A stretch of 64,000 bases of DNA from Rhizobium sp. 007 (GCF_015353075.1 NZ_CP064187.1:1922001-1986000); one strand, 5' to 3'. Shown: positions 16,010-25,026, numbered from the stretch's first letter. Made by a program: numbers and translations. Notes: a model not told the origin generated them from the letters alone.

Positions 16010-17800
16010 ATGCTCACGAAATTGAATTTCCCGCGCCTCTACCGGCTCTACCGCCTGCTCGACGCCGGGCGGCTTCGTGCGCTTGCCCGCCGCAGTGAAA
16101 TGGGCATGGTCTTCGCCGGGATCGCCGTCGGCGTGACGTCGGGCCTGGCTGTCACCGGCATGAGCCTCCTCTCGCGCGAGCTGCATCGCTTGATCTTCGG
16201 CATCAGCGACATCGAACGGCTGAGTTCATCGCAGACAAACGACAAATTCCTGCTTCTGATGGCGCCGGTCTGCGGCGGGATGCTGCTCGGCCTTCTGTTT
16301 TTCATCCTCGCGAGAACCCGCAAGAAGCCCATGGTCGATCCCATCGAAGCGAACGCTTTGCATGGCGGACGGCTGTCGCTGACGGATAGCATCATCGTCG
16401 CCGTGCAGAATCTGGTTTCGAACGGCTTCGGCGCCTCCGTCGGCCTCGAGGCGGGCTATGTCCAGCTCGCGGCGGGTATCGCCTCCAAGCTCGGACTGAA
16501 GCTGCAGCTCCGCCGTGCAGATCTGCGCGTCCTTGTCGGCTGCGGCGCCGCCGGTGCGATCGCCGCGGCCTTCAACGCACCACTGACAGGCGCCTTCTAT
16601 GCATTCGAGCTCATCATCGGCACCTACACGATCGTGTCGCTGACGCCGGTCGTCGTTTCCGCGCTCGTCTCGACGCTCGTCGCGCGCCTGCTGGCGGGAA
16701 GCGATTTCATGATCGATGTCGGGGAGTTCGGCACGGTGGTTCCGGCTGATTATATCCCTGCCCTGTTGCTTGGCGCCTTCAGCGCCGGCGTCGGCATCCT
16801 GATCATGCAGGGCGTAGCCTTCATCGAGGAGCTGGCGCGCAAGAGTTCGGTTCCGACGCCGCTTCGCCCGGCGCTCGGCGGCATCGTCGTCGGCCTTCTG
16901 GCGATGATTACGCCGCAGGTGCTTTCGGCGGGCCATGGCGCGCTGCATCTGAACCTTGGCCGTGATGTTGCCATCCCGGTCCTGGTCGGTCTTCTCCTGC
17001 TGAAATCCTTCGCATCGGCGATCTCCATCGGTTCCGGCTTCAGGGGCGGCCTCTTCTTCGCCTCACTCTTCATGGGCGCTCTGCTCGGCAAGCTTTTCGC
17101 CTATGCTGCCCCCTATTTCGCCCATGCGACGCTGACGCCCGTGATCTATGCCGTGGTCGGCATGAGTTCGCTCGCCGTTGCGGTCATCGGAGGGCCGCTG
17201 ACGATGACGTTCCTGGCGCTCGAGATAACCGGGGACTTTCCGATCACCGCGCTGGTACTTGCGGCCGTCATCACCTCGTCGCTCGTCGTGCGCAACACGT
17301 TCGGCTACTCCTTCGCGACATGGCGTTTTCATCTTCGTGGCGAAAGCATCCGCAGCGCCCATGATGTCGGCTGGATCCGCAATCTGACGGTCGACAAGCT
17401 GATGCGCTCGGACGTGAAAACGGCGAAGGTCAGCATCACGATTGATGATTTCAAGAAGGCCTTCCCGATCGGATCGAGGCAGCGCGTCATCCTCGTCGAC
17501 GACTCCGACAAATATGCCGGCATCGTGCTCGTTCCGGAAATCTACGCGAGCCCGGTTGCCACCGACGACGAGGGCAAGGATCTGAAGGATTTCATCCGCT
17601 ACCGGAACGACTTCCTGCAGCCGCAGATGAACGCAAAGCAGGCGGCGGCGATCTTTGACAAGACGGAGAGCGAAGCACTCGCCGTGCTCAACAATCTGAT
17701 CGAGCGCCGCGTCGTCGGCCAGCTCAGCGAAAGCTATACGCTGCGCCGCTACAGCGAAGAGCTCGACCGCAGGCGCCGCGAGGTCTCCGGCGAAATCTAG
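16010..17800 (+). CDS. ClC-family chloride channel/transporter with C-terminal CBS-type region
   Basis: A 596-residue ClC family membrane protein. The core of about 10-12 membrane helices spans residues 25-440. Family stretches seen include G-F-G-A-S-V-G-L-E-A-G-Y near 142-153, A-A-F-N-A-P-L-T-G-A-F-Y-A-F-E near 186-200, and G-S-G-F-R-G-G-L-F near 343-351. The C-terminal about 140 soluble residues fit a CBS-type regulatory pair. The start is the ATG at 16010; a TTG two codons earlier is in frame, and neither has a clear ribosome-binding site. Its TAG stop overlaps the stop codon of the convergent cobQ by 3 bp. No functional link to cobalamin is evident. Confidence 0.9.
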   Translation: MLTKLNFPRLYRLYRLLDAGRLRALARRSEMGMVFAGIAVGVTSGLAVTGMSLLSRELHRLIFGISDIERLSSSQTNDKFLLLMAPVCGGMLLGLLFFILARTRKKPMVDPIEANALHGGRLSLTDSIIVAVQNLVSNGFGASVGLEAGYVQLAAGIASKLGLKLQLRRADLRVLVGCGAAGAIAAAFNAPLTGAFYAFELIIGTYTIVSLTPVVVSALVSTLVARLLAGSDFMIDVGEFGTVVPADYIPALLLGAFSAGVGILIMQGVAFIEELARKSSVPTPLRPALGGIVVGLLAMITPQVLSAGHGALHLNLGRDVAIPVLVGLLLLKSFASAISIGSGFRGGLFFASLFMGALLGKLFAYAAPYFAHATLTPVIYAVVGMSSLAVAVIGGPLTMTFLALEITGDFPITALVLAAVITSSLVVRNTFGYSFATWRFHLRGESIRSAHDVGWIRNLTVDKLMRSDVKTAKVSITIDDFKKAFPIGSRQRVILVDDSDKYAGIVLVPEIYASPVATDDEGKDLKDFIRYRNDFLQPQMNAKQAAAIFDKTESEALAVLNNLIERRVVGQLSESYTLRRYSEELDRRRREVSGEI

Positions 17801-19251
17801 CCGAGAAGCCCGGCCAGCCAGCCTTTGTCGAGATGGATTTCGAGTTCGTCCGCGACCTCGTCGAGCGCCTGGTCGACGCTTTGACGGTAGCTCCGCCGTT
17901 CGCCGGATAGGCCGAAGCTCTCGAGAAGCTTGCCGCGATAGGCATCGCTGCCGAAAAGGCCGTGCAGATAGGTGCCCATGATCCGGCCGCCAGCAGATAC
18001 CGCGCCATCGGCCACACCGTCGATCACCGCTGATGGCCTGGCGCAGTCCGGCCCGGTCGTGACGCCCAAATGGATCTGGTAGCCGGCAAGCGGAACGCCG
18101 TGTTCGGCCGAGACCGCCAGGCTGTTCCGCACGGTCTTTTCCGGCGCCATTTCGGTCTCGACATCAAGCAATCCAAGACCCGGTGTCACAGTGCTCGCCC
18201 CCTCGATGCCGAGCGGATCGCGAACCGTGCGCCCGAGCATCTGATACCCGCCGCAGATGCCTATGACGCGCCCGCCACGCCGGATGTGCGTCTCCAGATC
18301 GCGGTCCCAGCCGGCAGCGCGCAGATCACGGAGGTCGGCAATCGTCGATTTCGACCCGGGCAGGATCACCAGCGCTGCATCGCCCGGCAGCCGGTCTCCC
18401 GGCTTCACGAAGACGAGCTCGACATCGGGCTCGGCACGCAGAGGATCGAGATCGTCGAAATTGGCGATGCGCGGCAGAACCGGTACGGCGATCTTCAACG
18501 CACCGGAGGCGCCCCTGGCGAGGCGCTCCAGCACGACGGAGTCCTCCGCCGGCAAGCGGGCGGCGGCCTTCAGCCAGGGCACCACGCCGAAACACGGCCA
18601 TCCGGTGAAGCGATTGATCGCTGCGTTGCCTTCATCGAAGAGCGAAACATCGCCGCGGAACTTGTTGATGATATAACCGGAAATCATCGCCCGGTCGTCA
18701 TCCGAAAGGATCGCGTGCGTGCCGGCAAGAGAGGCGATCACGCCGCCACGATCGATATCGCCCACGAGCACGACTGGCACCTTGGCGCGGGTGGCAAAGC
18801 CCATATTGGCGATATCGCCGGGACGCAGGTTGATTTCGGCCGGCGAGCCCGCGCCCTCAACGATGACGAGATCGGCGCCTTCCGAGACGATCGTAAAACT
18901 CTGCAGGACATGTTCAAGAAGCAGCGGCTTTAACCTCTGGTAGTCACGGGCCTTCGCCTGCCCGAAGACCTTGCCCTGCACGATGATCTGGCTGCCGTTT
19001 TCGGATTGCGGCTTGAGGAGAACCGGGTTCATGTGTATCGACGAGGACGTGCGCGCCGCAAGCGACTGCAGCCACTGCGCCCGGCCGATCTCCCCGCCGT
19101 CATCGGCAACAGCCGCGTTGTTCGACATATTCTGCGGCTTGAAAGGCTTCACCTTGAGGCCGCGATTGGCCGCAAGCCGGCAAAGCCCGGCAACGAGCAC
19201 CGTCTTGCCGACATCCGAGCCGGTTCCCTGCAACATGATCGCCTTGGTCAT
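17797..19251 (-). CDS. cobQ: Cobyric acid synthase CobQ
   Basis: A 484-residue glutamine-dependent amidotransferase that amidates side chains b, d, e and g of adenosylcobyrinic acid a,c-diamide. An N-terminal ATPase domain has the P-loop G-T-G-S-D-V-G-K-T at residues 10-18. A C-terminal class I amidotransferase domain has the nucleophile Cys in I-G-I-C-G-G-Y-Q-M-L. The stop overlaps that of the convergent ClC gene. It lies about 2 kb upstream of the cobP riboswitch as a separate unit. There is no B12 box upstream. Instead there is a hairpin-rich segment, listed separately. Confidence 0.95.
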   Translation of the reverse strand: MTKAIMLQGTGSDVGKTVLVAGLCRLAANRGLKVKPFKPQNMSNNAAVADDGGEIGRAQWLQSLAARTSSSIHMNPVLLKPQSENGSQIIVQGKVFGQAKARDYQRLKPLLLEHVLQSFTIVSEGADLVIVEGAGSPAEINLRPGDIANMGFATRAKVPVVLVGDIDRGGVIASLAGTHAILSDDDRAMISGYIINKFRGDVSLFDEGNAAINRFTGWPCFGVVPWLKAAARLPAEDSVVLERLARGASGALKIAVPVLPRIANFDDLDPLRAEPDVELVFVKPGDRLPGDAALVILPGSKSTIADLRDLRAAGWDRDLETHIRRGGRVIGICGGYQMLGRTVRDPLGIEGASTVTPGLGLLDVETEMAPEKTVRNSLAVSAEHGVPLAGYQIHLGVTTGPDCARPSAVIDGVADGAVSAGGRIMGTYLHGLFGSDAYRGKLLESFGLSGERRSYRQSVDQALDEVADELEIHLDKGWLAGLLG

Positions 19252-19289
19252 GCGATGAGGCCTACAACGCGGTACGATCCGCGGTCAAT

Positions 19290-19460
19290 CGTCTGTCCGA
19301 AATGCGAAAACCGCGCGGGCTGGCGGGCGCCGCGCGGTCTGCCGAAAACTCTGGCGTATTCGCCAATACACGGCGAAACTCGTATTCTCCGGGACGCACT
19401 ACCTGATCCGGAGAAAGCGGCGGTTGTCCCCCGCCGTGGTTCAACTGATAGCGTGACATT
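19290..19460 (-). ncRNA. Candidate structured RNA upstream of cobQ
   Basis: Four hairpins follow each other on the minus strand. Arms are at 19418-19423/19431-19436 (6 bp), 19385-19392/19408-19415 (8 bp), 19359-19364/19372-19377 (6 bp) and 19310-19318/19330-19338 (9 bp). The last is followed by TTTTC, like an intrinsic terminator. CACGGCG and CGCCGTG (about 19433-19439 and 19369-19375) could pair instead, giving an alternative fold. A 65-codon ORF (19262-19459) covers the same DNA and ends 10 nt before the cobQ ATG, so a small protein or leader peptide is the other reading. I do not recognise the RNA family. Confidence 0.4.
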
Positions 19461-19843
19461 CTTACCGGAGTGTTATTGCGGAACTCAGCAATGGTGGATT
19501 TTGACCTTTTTTGACATTTTACCGATTCTCGATCCGCATGCAGTTCATTGAGGTCAAGCTCGATGCAGACTTTCGCTCGTGGATCAGTGGGAATATTAGC
19601 TCATTCAAATCAGTCGTTTAGCTCAAAAAAATTCGGCCGCAAGCGGATTTCAATTGCCATGTCAAAGGCGTAGGCTGGGATGTAATCGGAATGTCCCAGG
19701 CCGGCGATCGCGATGCAAAAAAACGCATGGCACCTGAAATTGCGACGGCCAAACTGCTGCATGCATTCATTGAACGAACGCATTGGGCGGTTAGTATTAC
19801 ATCCAAAAGCTGCATGTCAGCATCAAAAATCGGGGAACGAGCG
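19461..19843. other. Intergenic region between cobQ leader and betaine-type binding protein gene
   Basis: About 380 bp, richer in A and T than its neighbours, with runs such as TTTTTTGACATTTT near 19507 and AAAAAAA near 19624. Promoters for both directions must lie here or just outside. Short reading frames are present but none has both a ribosome-binding site and protein-like composition. Confidence 0.5.
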
Positions 19844-20839
19844 ATGAAGATCATCCTGGCTTGGCTGTTTATTGCCGTATGTCTCGTCGCCGGCGGCCGC
19901 GCCGCGCAGGCTGATTGCGGTAATGTTTCGATCGCGGAGATGAGTTGGGCCTCGGCGGCGATTGCCGCCAATTTCGACAGCTTCATTCTCAAAAACGGCT
20001 ATGGATGCAATGTCAGGACCGTGGCCGGCGATACCGTGCCCACTTTTGCTTCGATGGATCAGAAGGGCGAACCCGATATCGCACCGGAACTCTGGACCGC
20101 GTCCGTCAGGACTCAACTCGAGGCGGCAGTGAAGAGCGGGCGCCTGATCCAGGCCTCCGAGATTTTGTCGGATGGCGCAATCGAAGGCTGGTGGATCCCG
20201 AAATTCATCGCCGATGCAAATCCCGACATCCGCTCCGTACAGGATGCCCTGAAACGGCCAGACCTCTTCCCCGCGCCGAAAAATGCCGCCAAGGGCGCCG
20301 TCCACAATTGTCCGCCGGGCTGGAGCTGCCGGATTTCGACAGCCAATCTCTTCAGGGCCTTGAACGGCGAGAAGGCCGGTTTCGAGCTGATCGACAGCGA
20401 AAGCCCGCAAAGCCTGGACGATTCGATCGGCGCAGCCTTCGACGCCAAAGTTGGCTGGCTCGGCTATTACTGGGCACCAACGGCGATCCTCGGCAAATAC
20501 GACATGACACGGCTCAGTATGGGTGTCAGCCACGATAAGGCGGAATGGCTGGCCTGCACCTCGGTCGAAGGCTGCGCGCGTCCGCAGCTTAACGCCTATC
20601 CCGTCTCCCAGGCCTTTACCGTCGTCACCAAGGCCTTTGCCGACCGTGCCAGTCCGGAACTCGCCTACTTGCGCTCCCGCACCTGGGACAACAACACCAT
20701 AAACGACATTCTGGCGTGGCAGGACGAAAACCGGGAAAGCAGCGAGAACGCCGCGCTCTATTTTCTGCGCAACTACCCCGAACTCTGGACACGGTGGATG
20801 CCGGCTGACGTCGCGGAAAAGGTGAAGGCCGCTCTTTGA
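19844..20839 (+). CDS. ABC transporter substrate-binding protein, glycine betaine/choline type (OpuAC-like)
   Basis: A 331-residue exported binding protein of the OpuAC/ProX/ChoX family. A signal peptide covers about residues 1-23, with a hydrophobic core and cleavage near A-Q-A-D. The mature part shows family features: a ligand cage rich in Trp (W-T near 86, G-W-W near 119, G-Y-Y-W near 208) and paired cysteines in C-P-P-G-W-S-C. The family captures quaternary amines such as glycine betaine, proline betaine or choline in the periplasm. The start has GGGGAACGAG upstream. No permease or ATPase gene is adjacent, so it is an orphan or works with components encoded elsewhere. Confidence 0.82.
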   Translation: MKIILAWLFIAVCLVAGGRAAQADCGNVSIAEMSWASAAIAANFDSFILKNGYGCNVRTVAGDTVPTFASMDQKGEPDIAPELWTASVRTQLEAAVKSGRLIQASEILSDGAIEGWWIPKFIADANPDIRSVQDALKRPDLFPAPKNAAKGAVHNCPPGWSCRISTANLFRALNGEKAGFELIDSESPQSLDDSIGAAFDAKVGWLGYYWAPTAILGKYDMTRLSMGVSHDKAEWLACTSVEGCARPQLNAYPVSQAFTVVTKAFADRASPELAYLRSRTWDNNTINDILAWQDENRESSENAALYFLRNYPELWTRWMPADVAEKVKAAL

Positions 20840-20934
20840 GCAATTCCAGCCTCGCGTAGGCTATCGCTCCTAGGCTGACGGCATATTCTAGTCAAACGAC
20901 TGCCGGGCCATGGCAGCAACGCAATGGATGACCG

Positions 20935-21285
20935 ATGACGCCAGCCGCTTCCTTTCCCGATCGCGACACTGTTGCCAGCAAATTTGCAGGCGCTTCCGAA
21001 GCGGACAGGTCGTATCTTGCGCTGCTCATGGAAAATGCAGCGCAGGACGACAGCCTGATCGACGGCTTGCATCGGTATCTGGATCTGGCCGCGGCTGCGC
21101 CCTTTCTCAATTCACTGAAACTTGAAAATACCGGAATGTGGGTTGGTGAAGCCGCGCCGGCGCGGCTTCAGATCCGTTTGACCGAAGCGGCGAAATCAAG
21201 CCAGCATCCGGCCTATCTTGCTTTCCGCACTGGCCTCAACCGATCGGGCGGCCTCGAACGCGCCTATCCTGCCGCAACGGTCTGA
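20935..21285 (+). CDS. Hypothetical protein
   Basis: A 116-residue soluble, mostly helical-looking protein with no signal peptide or membrane segment and no domain I recognise. Composition and GC-rich third positions fit the organism. It lies 95 bp after the binding-protein gene on the same strand and ends 6 bp before the end of the convergent lipoprotein gene. The ribosome-binding site is poor (GGATG), so the start is uncertain. Confidence 0.5.
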   Translation: MTPAASFPDRDTVASKFAGASEADRSYLALLMENAAQDDSLIDGLHRYLDLAAAAPFLNSLKLENTGMWVGEAAPARLQIRLTEAAKSSQHPAYLAFRTGLNRSGGLERAYPAATV

Positions 21286-21291
21286 AAAGAT

Positions 21292-21447
21292 TTAGCGGCG
21301 TGCGGCGCGGTTGACCGAATGGCCGGCATCCTGCGTCGCGTTGACGGCGTTTGCCGTATCACGGCCCACGCCACGGATGGTATTGCCACAGGAAGAAAGC
21401 GCCAGAAGCAGCATCAGCGCTGCGCCGATTTTGACCGTTATCGTCAT
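21292..21447 (-). CDS. Entericidin-like small lipoprotein
   Basis: A 51-residue precursor with a hydrophobic signal (residues 7-17) and a lipobox ending A-L-S-S-C at residue 20, followed by G-N-T-I-R-G-V-G-R-D. The entericidin A/B family has this C-x-N-T-x-R-G-x-G-x-D pattern after the lipidated Cys. It should be a small membrane-anchored lipoprotein, related to stress or envelope functions; a toxin/antidote role is known only for the enterobacterial pair. A clear AGAGGA ribosome-binding site lies upstream of the ATG at 21445-21447. Confidence 0.82.
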   Translation of the reverse strand: MTITVKIGAALMLLLALSSCGNTIRGVGRDTANAVNATQDAGHSVNRAARR

Positions 21448-21550
21448 TTTGGAAATCCTCTTTTGCAAACTAGAAATCGCGCGGCCGAGGCAGCATGCTG
21501 CTCTCGCCGTTCAACGCGCCGAAATCCATTAAAGTTCCTCGCCGTCCGGA

Positions 21551-22450
21551 TCAAGCGGCGGCGGCCTTTGCCTTTTCCGCGAAAGCAAAGCGGATGCTGT
21601 CGGCGACCGCCTCCATAGGCCCCGAGAGCTGGGAGGCCGTCAGCAGCCGGATGTCGAACGAGCCGAGTTCAGGCAGGCCTTCTTGCGCACCGAGCATCAC
21701 CATGCCGTCGGCCACATAGGAGCGCGGCAGCGGCGCGATCGCAAGGTCGGAAAGCACGGCGGCGCGCTGCGCCATCGTATGGCCGCTGAGATAGGCGACG
21801 CGGTAAGGCCGCTTGTTACGCTCAAGCTGCGCCAGTGCCTCCTGGCGCCAGATGCAGCCATCCTCCCAGATCGAGATCGGCAGGGGATCGCGCCTGTGGG
21901 CAGTACCGCATTTGGCGCCTGCCCAGACAAGGCGTTCACGAAACACGATCTCCCCGCCGGTCGGAAACGGCCGCGTGGCGCAATTGATCAGCGCCAGATC
22001 CAGCCTCTGCTCTTCCATGCGCTTCTTGAGGCCGATGCTCATGTCGATCGTCACGTCGACCATGATGCCCGGATAGCTCTCCGCGAAGCTCTTCAGGATA
22101 CTTGGCAGCAGCCGCTCGCCGATATCCTCCGGCGCGCCGAGCCGCACGACGCCGCTGAGTTCCGGCATGATGAAGCGCGAGACCGCCTCGTTGGAGAGCG
22201 CCAAGATATTGCGAGCGTAAGTCAGCAAGAGCTCACCGTGCTGCGTCAGCGTCACCGAACGCGCATCACGCAAAAAGAGCGTCGCGCCGAGCTGTTCCTC
22301 GAGCTTCTTGATCTGCATGGAAACCGCCGACGGCGTGCGGAACACAGCCTCGGCTGCAGTCGAAAAATTACCCGTTTCCGCAATGGCGACAAAGGTTCTC
22401 AGAACATCATTGTCGAGCAACGGGATCGGGCGGCGAAAGGGCATAGTCAT
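21551..22450 (-). CDS. LysR family transcriptional regulator
   Basis: A 299-residue LysR-type regulator. The N-terminal winged helix-turn-helix covers residues about 10-70 (F-V-A-I-A-E-T-G-N-F-S-T-A-A-E-A-V and I-K-K-L-E-E-Q-L-G). The co-inducer binding domain covers about 95-290. The start is the ATG at 22448-22450; an ATG two codons later is also possible. It is divergent from a small gene at 22560 with 109 bp between starts, the usual arrangement for a LysR regulator and its target. The inducer is unknown. Confidence 0.88.
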   Translation of the reverse strand: MTMPFRRPIPLLDNDVLRTFVAIAETGNFSTAAEAVFRTPSAVSMQIKKLEEQLGATLFLRDARSVTLTQHGELLLTYARNILALSNEAVSRFIMPELSGVVRLGAPEDIGERLLPSILKSFAESYPGIMVDVTIDMSIGLKKRMEEQRLDLALINCATRPFPTGGEIVFRERLVWAGAKCGTAHRRDPLPISIWEDGCIWRQEALAQLERNKRPYRVAYLSGHTMAQRAAVLSDLAIAPLPRSYVADGMVMLGAQEGLPELGSFDIRLLTASQLSGPMEAVADSIRFAFAEKAKAAAA

Positions 22451-22559
22451 CGTCGCATCTTTCAATTTTTCTGATATTAAACACCATATCATTTCGTTTG
22501 TTTGAAAGTCAACGCAAAGCTATTTTAGCAACATGGCTCGATAAACAAAGGAGGCCATA

Positions 22560-22832
22560 ATGACCGAGGCTGCACACAGCATTCTGGACATCTTCTTTGC
22601 GTTCAGGGCAAGGCAACTGCAGCGCACCACCTGGGAGAACACTATGCGGCAGATGACCGCGCTGCCCAGCCACCTGATCGCTGATGTCGACCCATATGCG
22701 CTCAACAATACCCGAGAAGGAGGCACGCAACCTTCTCCTCACCAGAGTTCTGCACGTTTGGCGATACAGACACTGCATGAAATGCGGTTCACGCCCGGCT
22801 CGTCCGCCGCCAGCTATCATCGCAACGTGTAG
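22560..22832 (+). CDS. Small hypothetical protein, weakly DUF1127-like
   Basis: A 90-residue protein preceded by a full AAAGGAGG ribosome-binding site at 22547-22554, 5 nt before the ATG, so translation is well supported. The middle part (Q-R-T-T-W-E-N-T-M-R-Q-M-T-A-L-P) resembles the short basic helix-rich pattern of DUF1127 proteins, but only loosely. The C-terminal 40 residues are polar and unlike that family. It is divergent from the LysR gene and may be its target. Function unknown. Confidence 0.6.
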   Translation: MTEAAHSILDIFFAFRARQLQRTTWENTMRQMTALPSHLIADVDPYALNNTREGGTQPSPHQSSARLAIQTLHEMRFTPGSSAASYHRNV

Positions 22833-22875
22833 CTGGCTCCTAGGTGTGCAAGTCGGGGGTGTGCCCTCACTTGAA

Positions 22876-23685
22876 CTATTGATGCCGCCAGACTTTCAAC
22901 GCTGAAATCAGGAGGATCACGGCAAGCGTAGGCAATAGGAACACACTCGGTACAATGCTGAGAAGTAACCCGCCGATGAAGGTTCCGACAGTCGATCCCG
23001 CCGCCATCACGAGCAGAAATGCCTTGTTGCGACGGATAACCGAAAAGCTCTGATCCCGGCTGTAGCGGGTGAAGCCGACAAGCATCGTCGGCAGGCTCAC
23101 CGCGAGCGAGAGGCTTCCGGCCAGCTTGATATCGGCGCCGAACAGTAGCACCAAAGTCGGTATCAGCAATTCCCCGCCTGCCACGCCGAGCAGCGAGGCT
23201 ACCACGCCGATGACGAAGCCTGCGATCACGCCCGCGATCAGCTGGAACGGCCCAGTCAGAACCGGCTGACCTGCACGAGCGTCATGGCCGAGGACCAGCA
23301 CCGCCGCGATAACAACGAGCAGGACGGCAATAACCTTGTAGAGCGTTTCCGATTTCAGGCGCGTTGCCCATCCGGCCCCACACCATGCACCAAGCAGGCT
23401 TCCGGCGAGCAGGTTGGCGGCGATAAGCCAGTTTTCGGCGATAACGGCGAAAGGCACCGTTCCGGCACGGAGCGGCAGGGCCGTCGCGACCACGACGAGG
23501 CTCATGGCTTTGTTAAGAATGACGGCTTCCAGGGCCGCGAAATTGAAGCGGCCAATCAGCAACGGCAAACGAAATTCCGCGCCGCCGAGGCCGATCAGCC
23601 CACCGAGCGCGCCAATAATTGCGCCTCCCGCGAATGCCATGGGTAAGTTGCGCGATTGAGATGCGGCCGCCGTTTCGTGTGTCAT
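22876..23685 (-). CDS. TauE/SafE family membrane permease
   Basis: A 269-residue polytopic membrane protein of the TauE/SafE family with eight or so hydrophobic segments. The two family repeats are visible: G-A-L-G-G-L-I-G-L-G-G-A-E-F near residues 25-38, and V-A-S-L-L-G-V-A-G-G-E-L-L near 161-173. It is a likely small-anion or sulfur-compound permease; substrate unknown. It is not a close copy of the permease at 8110. It lies 73 bp downstream of the universal stress protein gene on the same strand, so joint transcription is possible. Confidence 0.87.
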   Translation of the reverse strand: MTHETAAASQSRNLPMAFAGGAIIGALGGLIGLGGAEFRLPLLIGRFNFAALEAVILNKAMSLVVVATALPLRAGTVPFAVIAENWLIAANLLAGSLLGAWCGAGWATRLKSETLYKVIAVLLVVIAAVLVLGHDARAGQPVLTGPFQLIAGVIAGFVIGVVASLLGVAGGELLIPTLVLLFGADIKLAGSLSLAVSLPTMLVGFTRYSRDQSFSVIRRNKAFLLVMAAGSTVGTFIGGLLLSIVPSVFLLPTLAVILLISALKVWRHQ

Positions 23686-23758
23686 CGATATAGCCAGATG
23701 GAAGTACCGACTTTGTAGCGGCTTTTCTTGGCGCAGGCGAGATCAAGCGTCGCCGCCG

Positions 23759-24661
23759 CTAATGCTTCATCATCACTGGATGTGGCGAATGCGACAGCAG
23801 GTAGTGAGTGACACGGCCGAGCAGCAGCTCCAGGAAATAGCCATGGTTGAAAGCGCCAATCAAAAGGCACGTCGCATCCACCGACTTGGCGAAATCGAGG
23901 ATCGCCTCTCCGACGGACCGGCTTCCCGAGCTGATTGCAACGACGTCGCCGTCAAGCCCCAGCTGATCTAGCAATTCCCTTGCCGTTGACTGGTAGCTTC
24001 CGTCCGGTTTGTCGTTGACGCATAGAACCGTCAAGCGATCGGCCGCAGCCAGCCAGCGCCTGGCGGCGGCGACGGCACCCTGCGCATGATCATGCGGTTT
24101 CCAGCCGATCACCACATGCCCCAGCAGATTGCCGGCATAGGCATCGGCAGGTGGTGCCAATACCAGCTTGTGCTCATTGAAAAGGAGATCGTGAAAAGCG
24201 TCGCGGGCATCCATGTTGCCATGGCATGGGGCGACGACGAGCGCCGTCTCATGGGCTTCGGCGGTCACGCAGCGATTGAGATCGCCGCGGCAGTCATCGA
24301 GAAGGAGCCGTTCTCGGCTGGGCTTGCCCTGCTTCCAATCCTCGAAGGCGCGGGCGACCCGCTCGAACCGCTCTTGCGGCGAGCCTTCGGCCAGGTCGCG
24401 CAGCATCTGCAGATCGATCTCCTCGGGCGCGGCGATCATCCGTTCCGGATCCGCACCGACATGGGCCACGGCCATGGTGCCGTGGATGGCGCGGGCGGCG
24501 TCTTCTGCGATATCCAGGCAAGGCTGCGCAGTTGCCGGATCGGGCAGCAGAGCGAGAACGTCGGCATGGACGGTCACTTCCCGCACATGGCCGGCGAAGA
24601 TGACACCGGCTTCTGCCGGGGGCGGTTTCCGCGGGGTGTCGTTTACGGTCGCATTGCTCAT
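23759..24661 (-). CDS. Universal stress protein, two-domain
   Basis: A 300-residue cytoplasmic protein with two UspA-like domains. The C-terminal domain ends with the ATP-binding type pattern L-L-I-G-A-F-N-H-G followed by L-L-G-R-V-T-H-Y-L-L and S-P-H-P-V-M, near residues 268-297. The N-terminal half is more diverged. The start M-S-N-A-T-V is chosen because a perfect AAAGGAGG lies 7 nt upstream, while longer starts lack one. Related proteins respond to stress or starvation in many bacteria. No partner is evident beyond the neighbouring permease. Confidence 0.85.
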   Translation of the reverse strand: MSNATVNDTPRKPPPAEAGVIFAGHVREVTVHADVLALLPDPATAQPCLDIAEDAARAIHGTMAVAHVGADPERMIAAPEEIDLQMLRDLAEGSPQERFERVARAFEDWKQGKPSRERLLLDDCRGDLNRCVTAEAHETALVVAPCHGNMDARDAFHDLLFNEHKLVLAPPADAYAGNLLGHVVIGWKPHDHAQGAVAAARRWLAAADRLTVLCVNDKPDGSYQSTARELLDQLGLDGDVVAISSGSRSVGEAILDFAKSVDATCLLIGAFNHGYFLELLLGRVTHYLLSHSPHPVMMKH

Positions 24662-25026
24662 ACCGGGCCTCCTTTCGCGAGTGCTCCCACCTCGCTCCCG
24701 GTCGATCACGTTTGAAAGTTTACTCCTGTGTCCCATGGCTAGCAAACGCTGCACACTTGTTAGCACGCAATCACTCGTTGCCATGGAAGTGACGGTAGGA
24801 ACTATTCCATGCACTTCATGACAACCCTAGCGTCATTGGCCCCACGGCCGCCCAGGCCGAAATGAAATGGAGAATCTACGCGAAATGCGCCTCCCTGCCC
24901 CGCGGCGGCCATCCCGCCGCGGAGCAAATGATCGTGGCGAAGCCGCGCCGCTTTCGCACCACTTGCGGCATCCTTTTGAACAATCAGGCAGTTTCCGCGT
25001 TCATTTGAAGGGCAAAGGAGCTCTTG
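24662..25026. other. Intergenic region with hairpin and stress-type promoter
   Basis: Between the divergent universal stress protein gene and the gene at 25027. It holds a perfect 9-bp hairpin, CCGCGGCGG/CCGCCGCGG at 24900-24908/24914-24922, and an EcfG-like promoter for the plus strand, listed separately. No coding sequence is supported. Confidence 0.55.
24977..25001 (+). promoter_or_regulatory. EcfG (RpoE2)-type general stress promoter
   Basis: TGAAC at 24977-24981, a 16-nt spacer and CGTT at 24998-25001. This is one mismatch from the alphaproteobacterial general-stress sigma consensus GGAAC-N16/17-CGTT. It lies 25 nt before the ATG of the next gene. Confidence 0.5.

Noticed and set aside
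19262-19459. 65-codon frame before cobQ as a protein gene
   Set aside because: Kept only as an alternative to the structured-RNA reading, because the DNA consists of successive perfect hairpins and the start has only a weak ribosome-binding site.
19252-19460. Second cobalamin riboswitch for cobQ
   Set aside because: No B12 box or CCCGC-ACTGT element was found there on either strand.
22509-22820. 103-codon minus-strand frame opposite the 22560 gene
   Set aside because: Antisense to a frame with a far better ribosome-binding site, and no protein-like features of its own.
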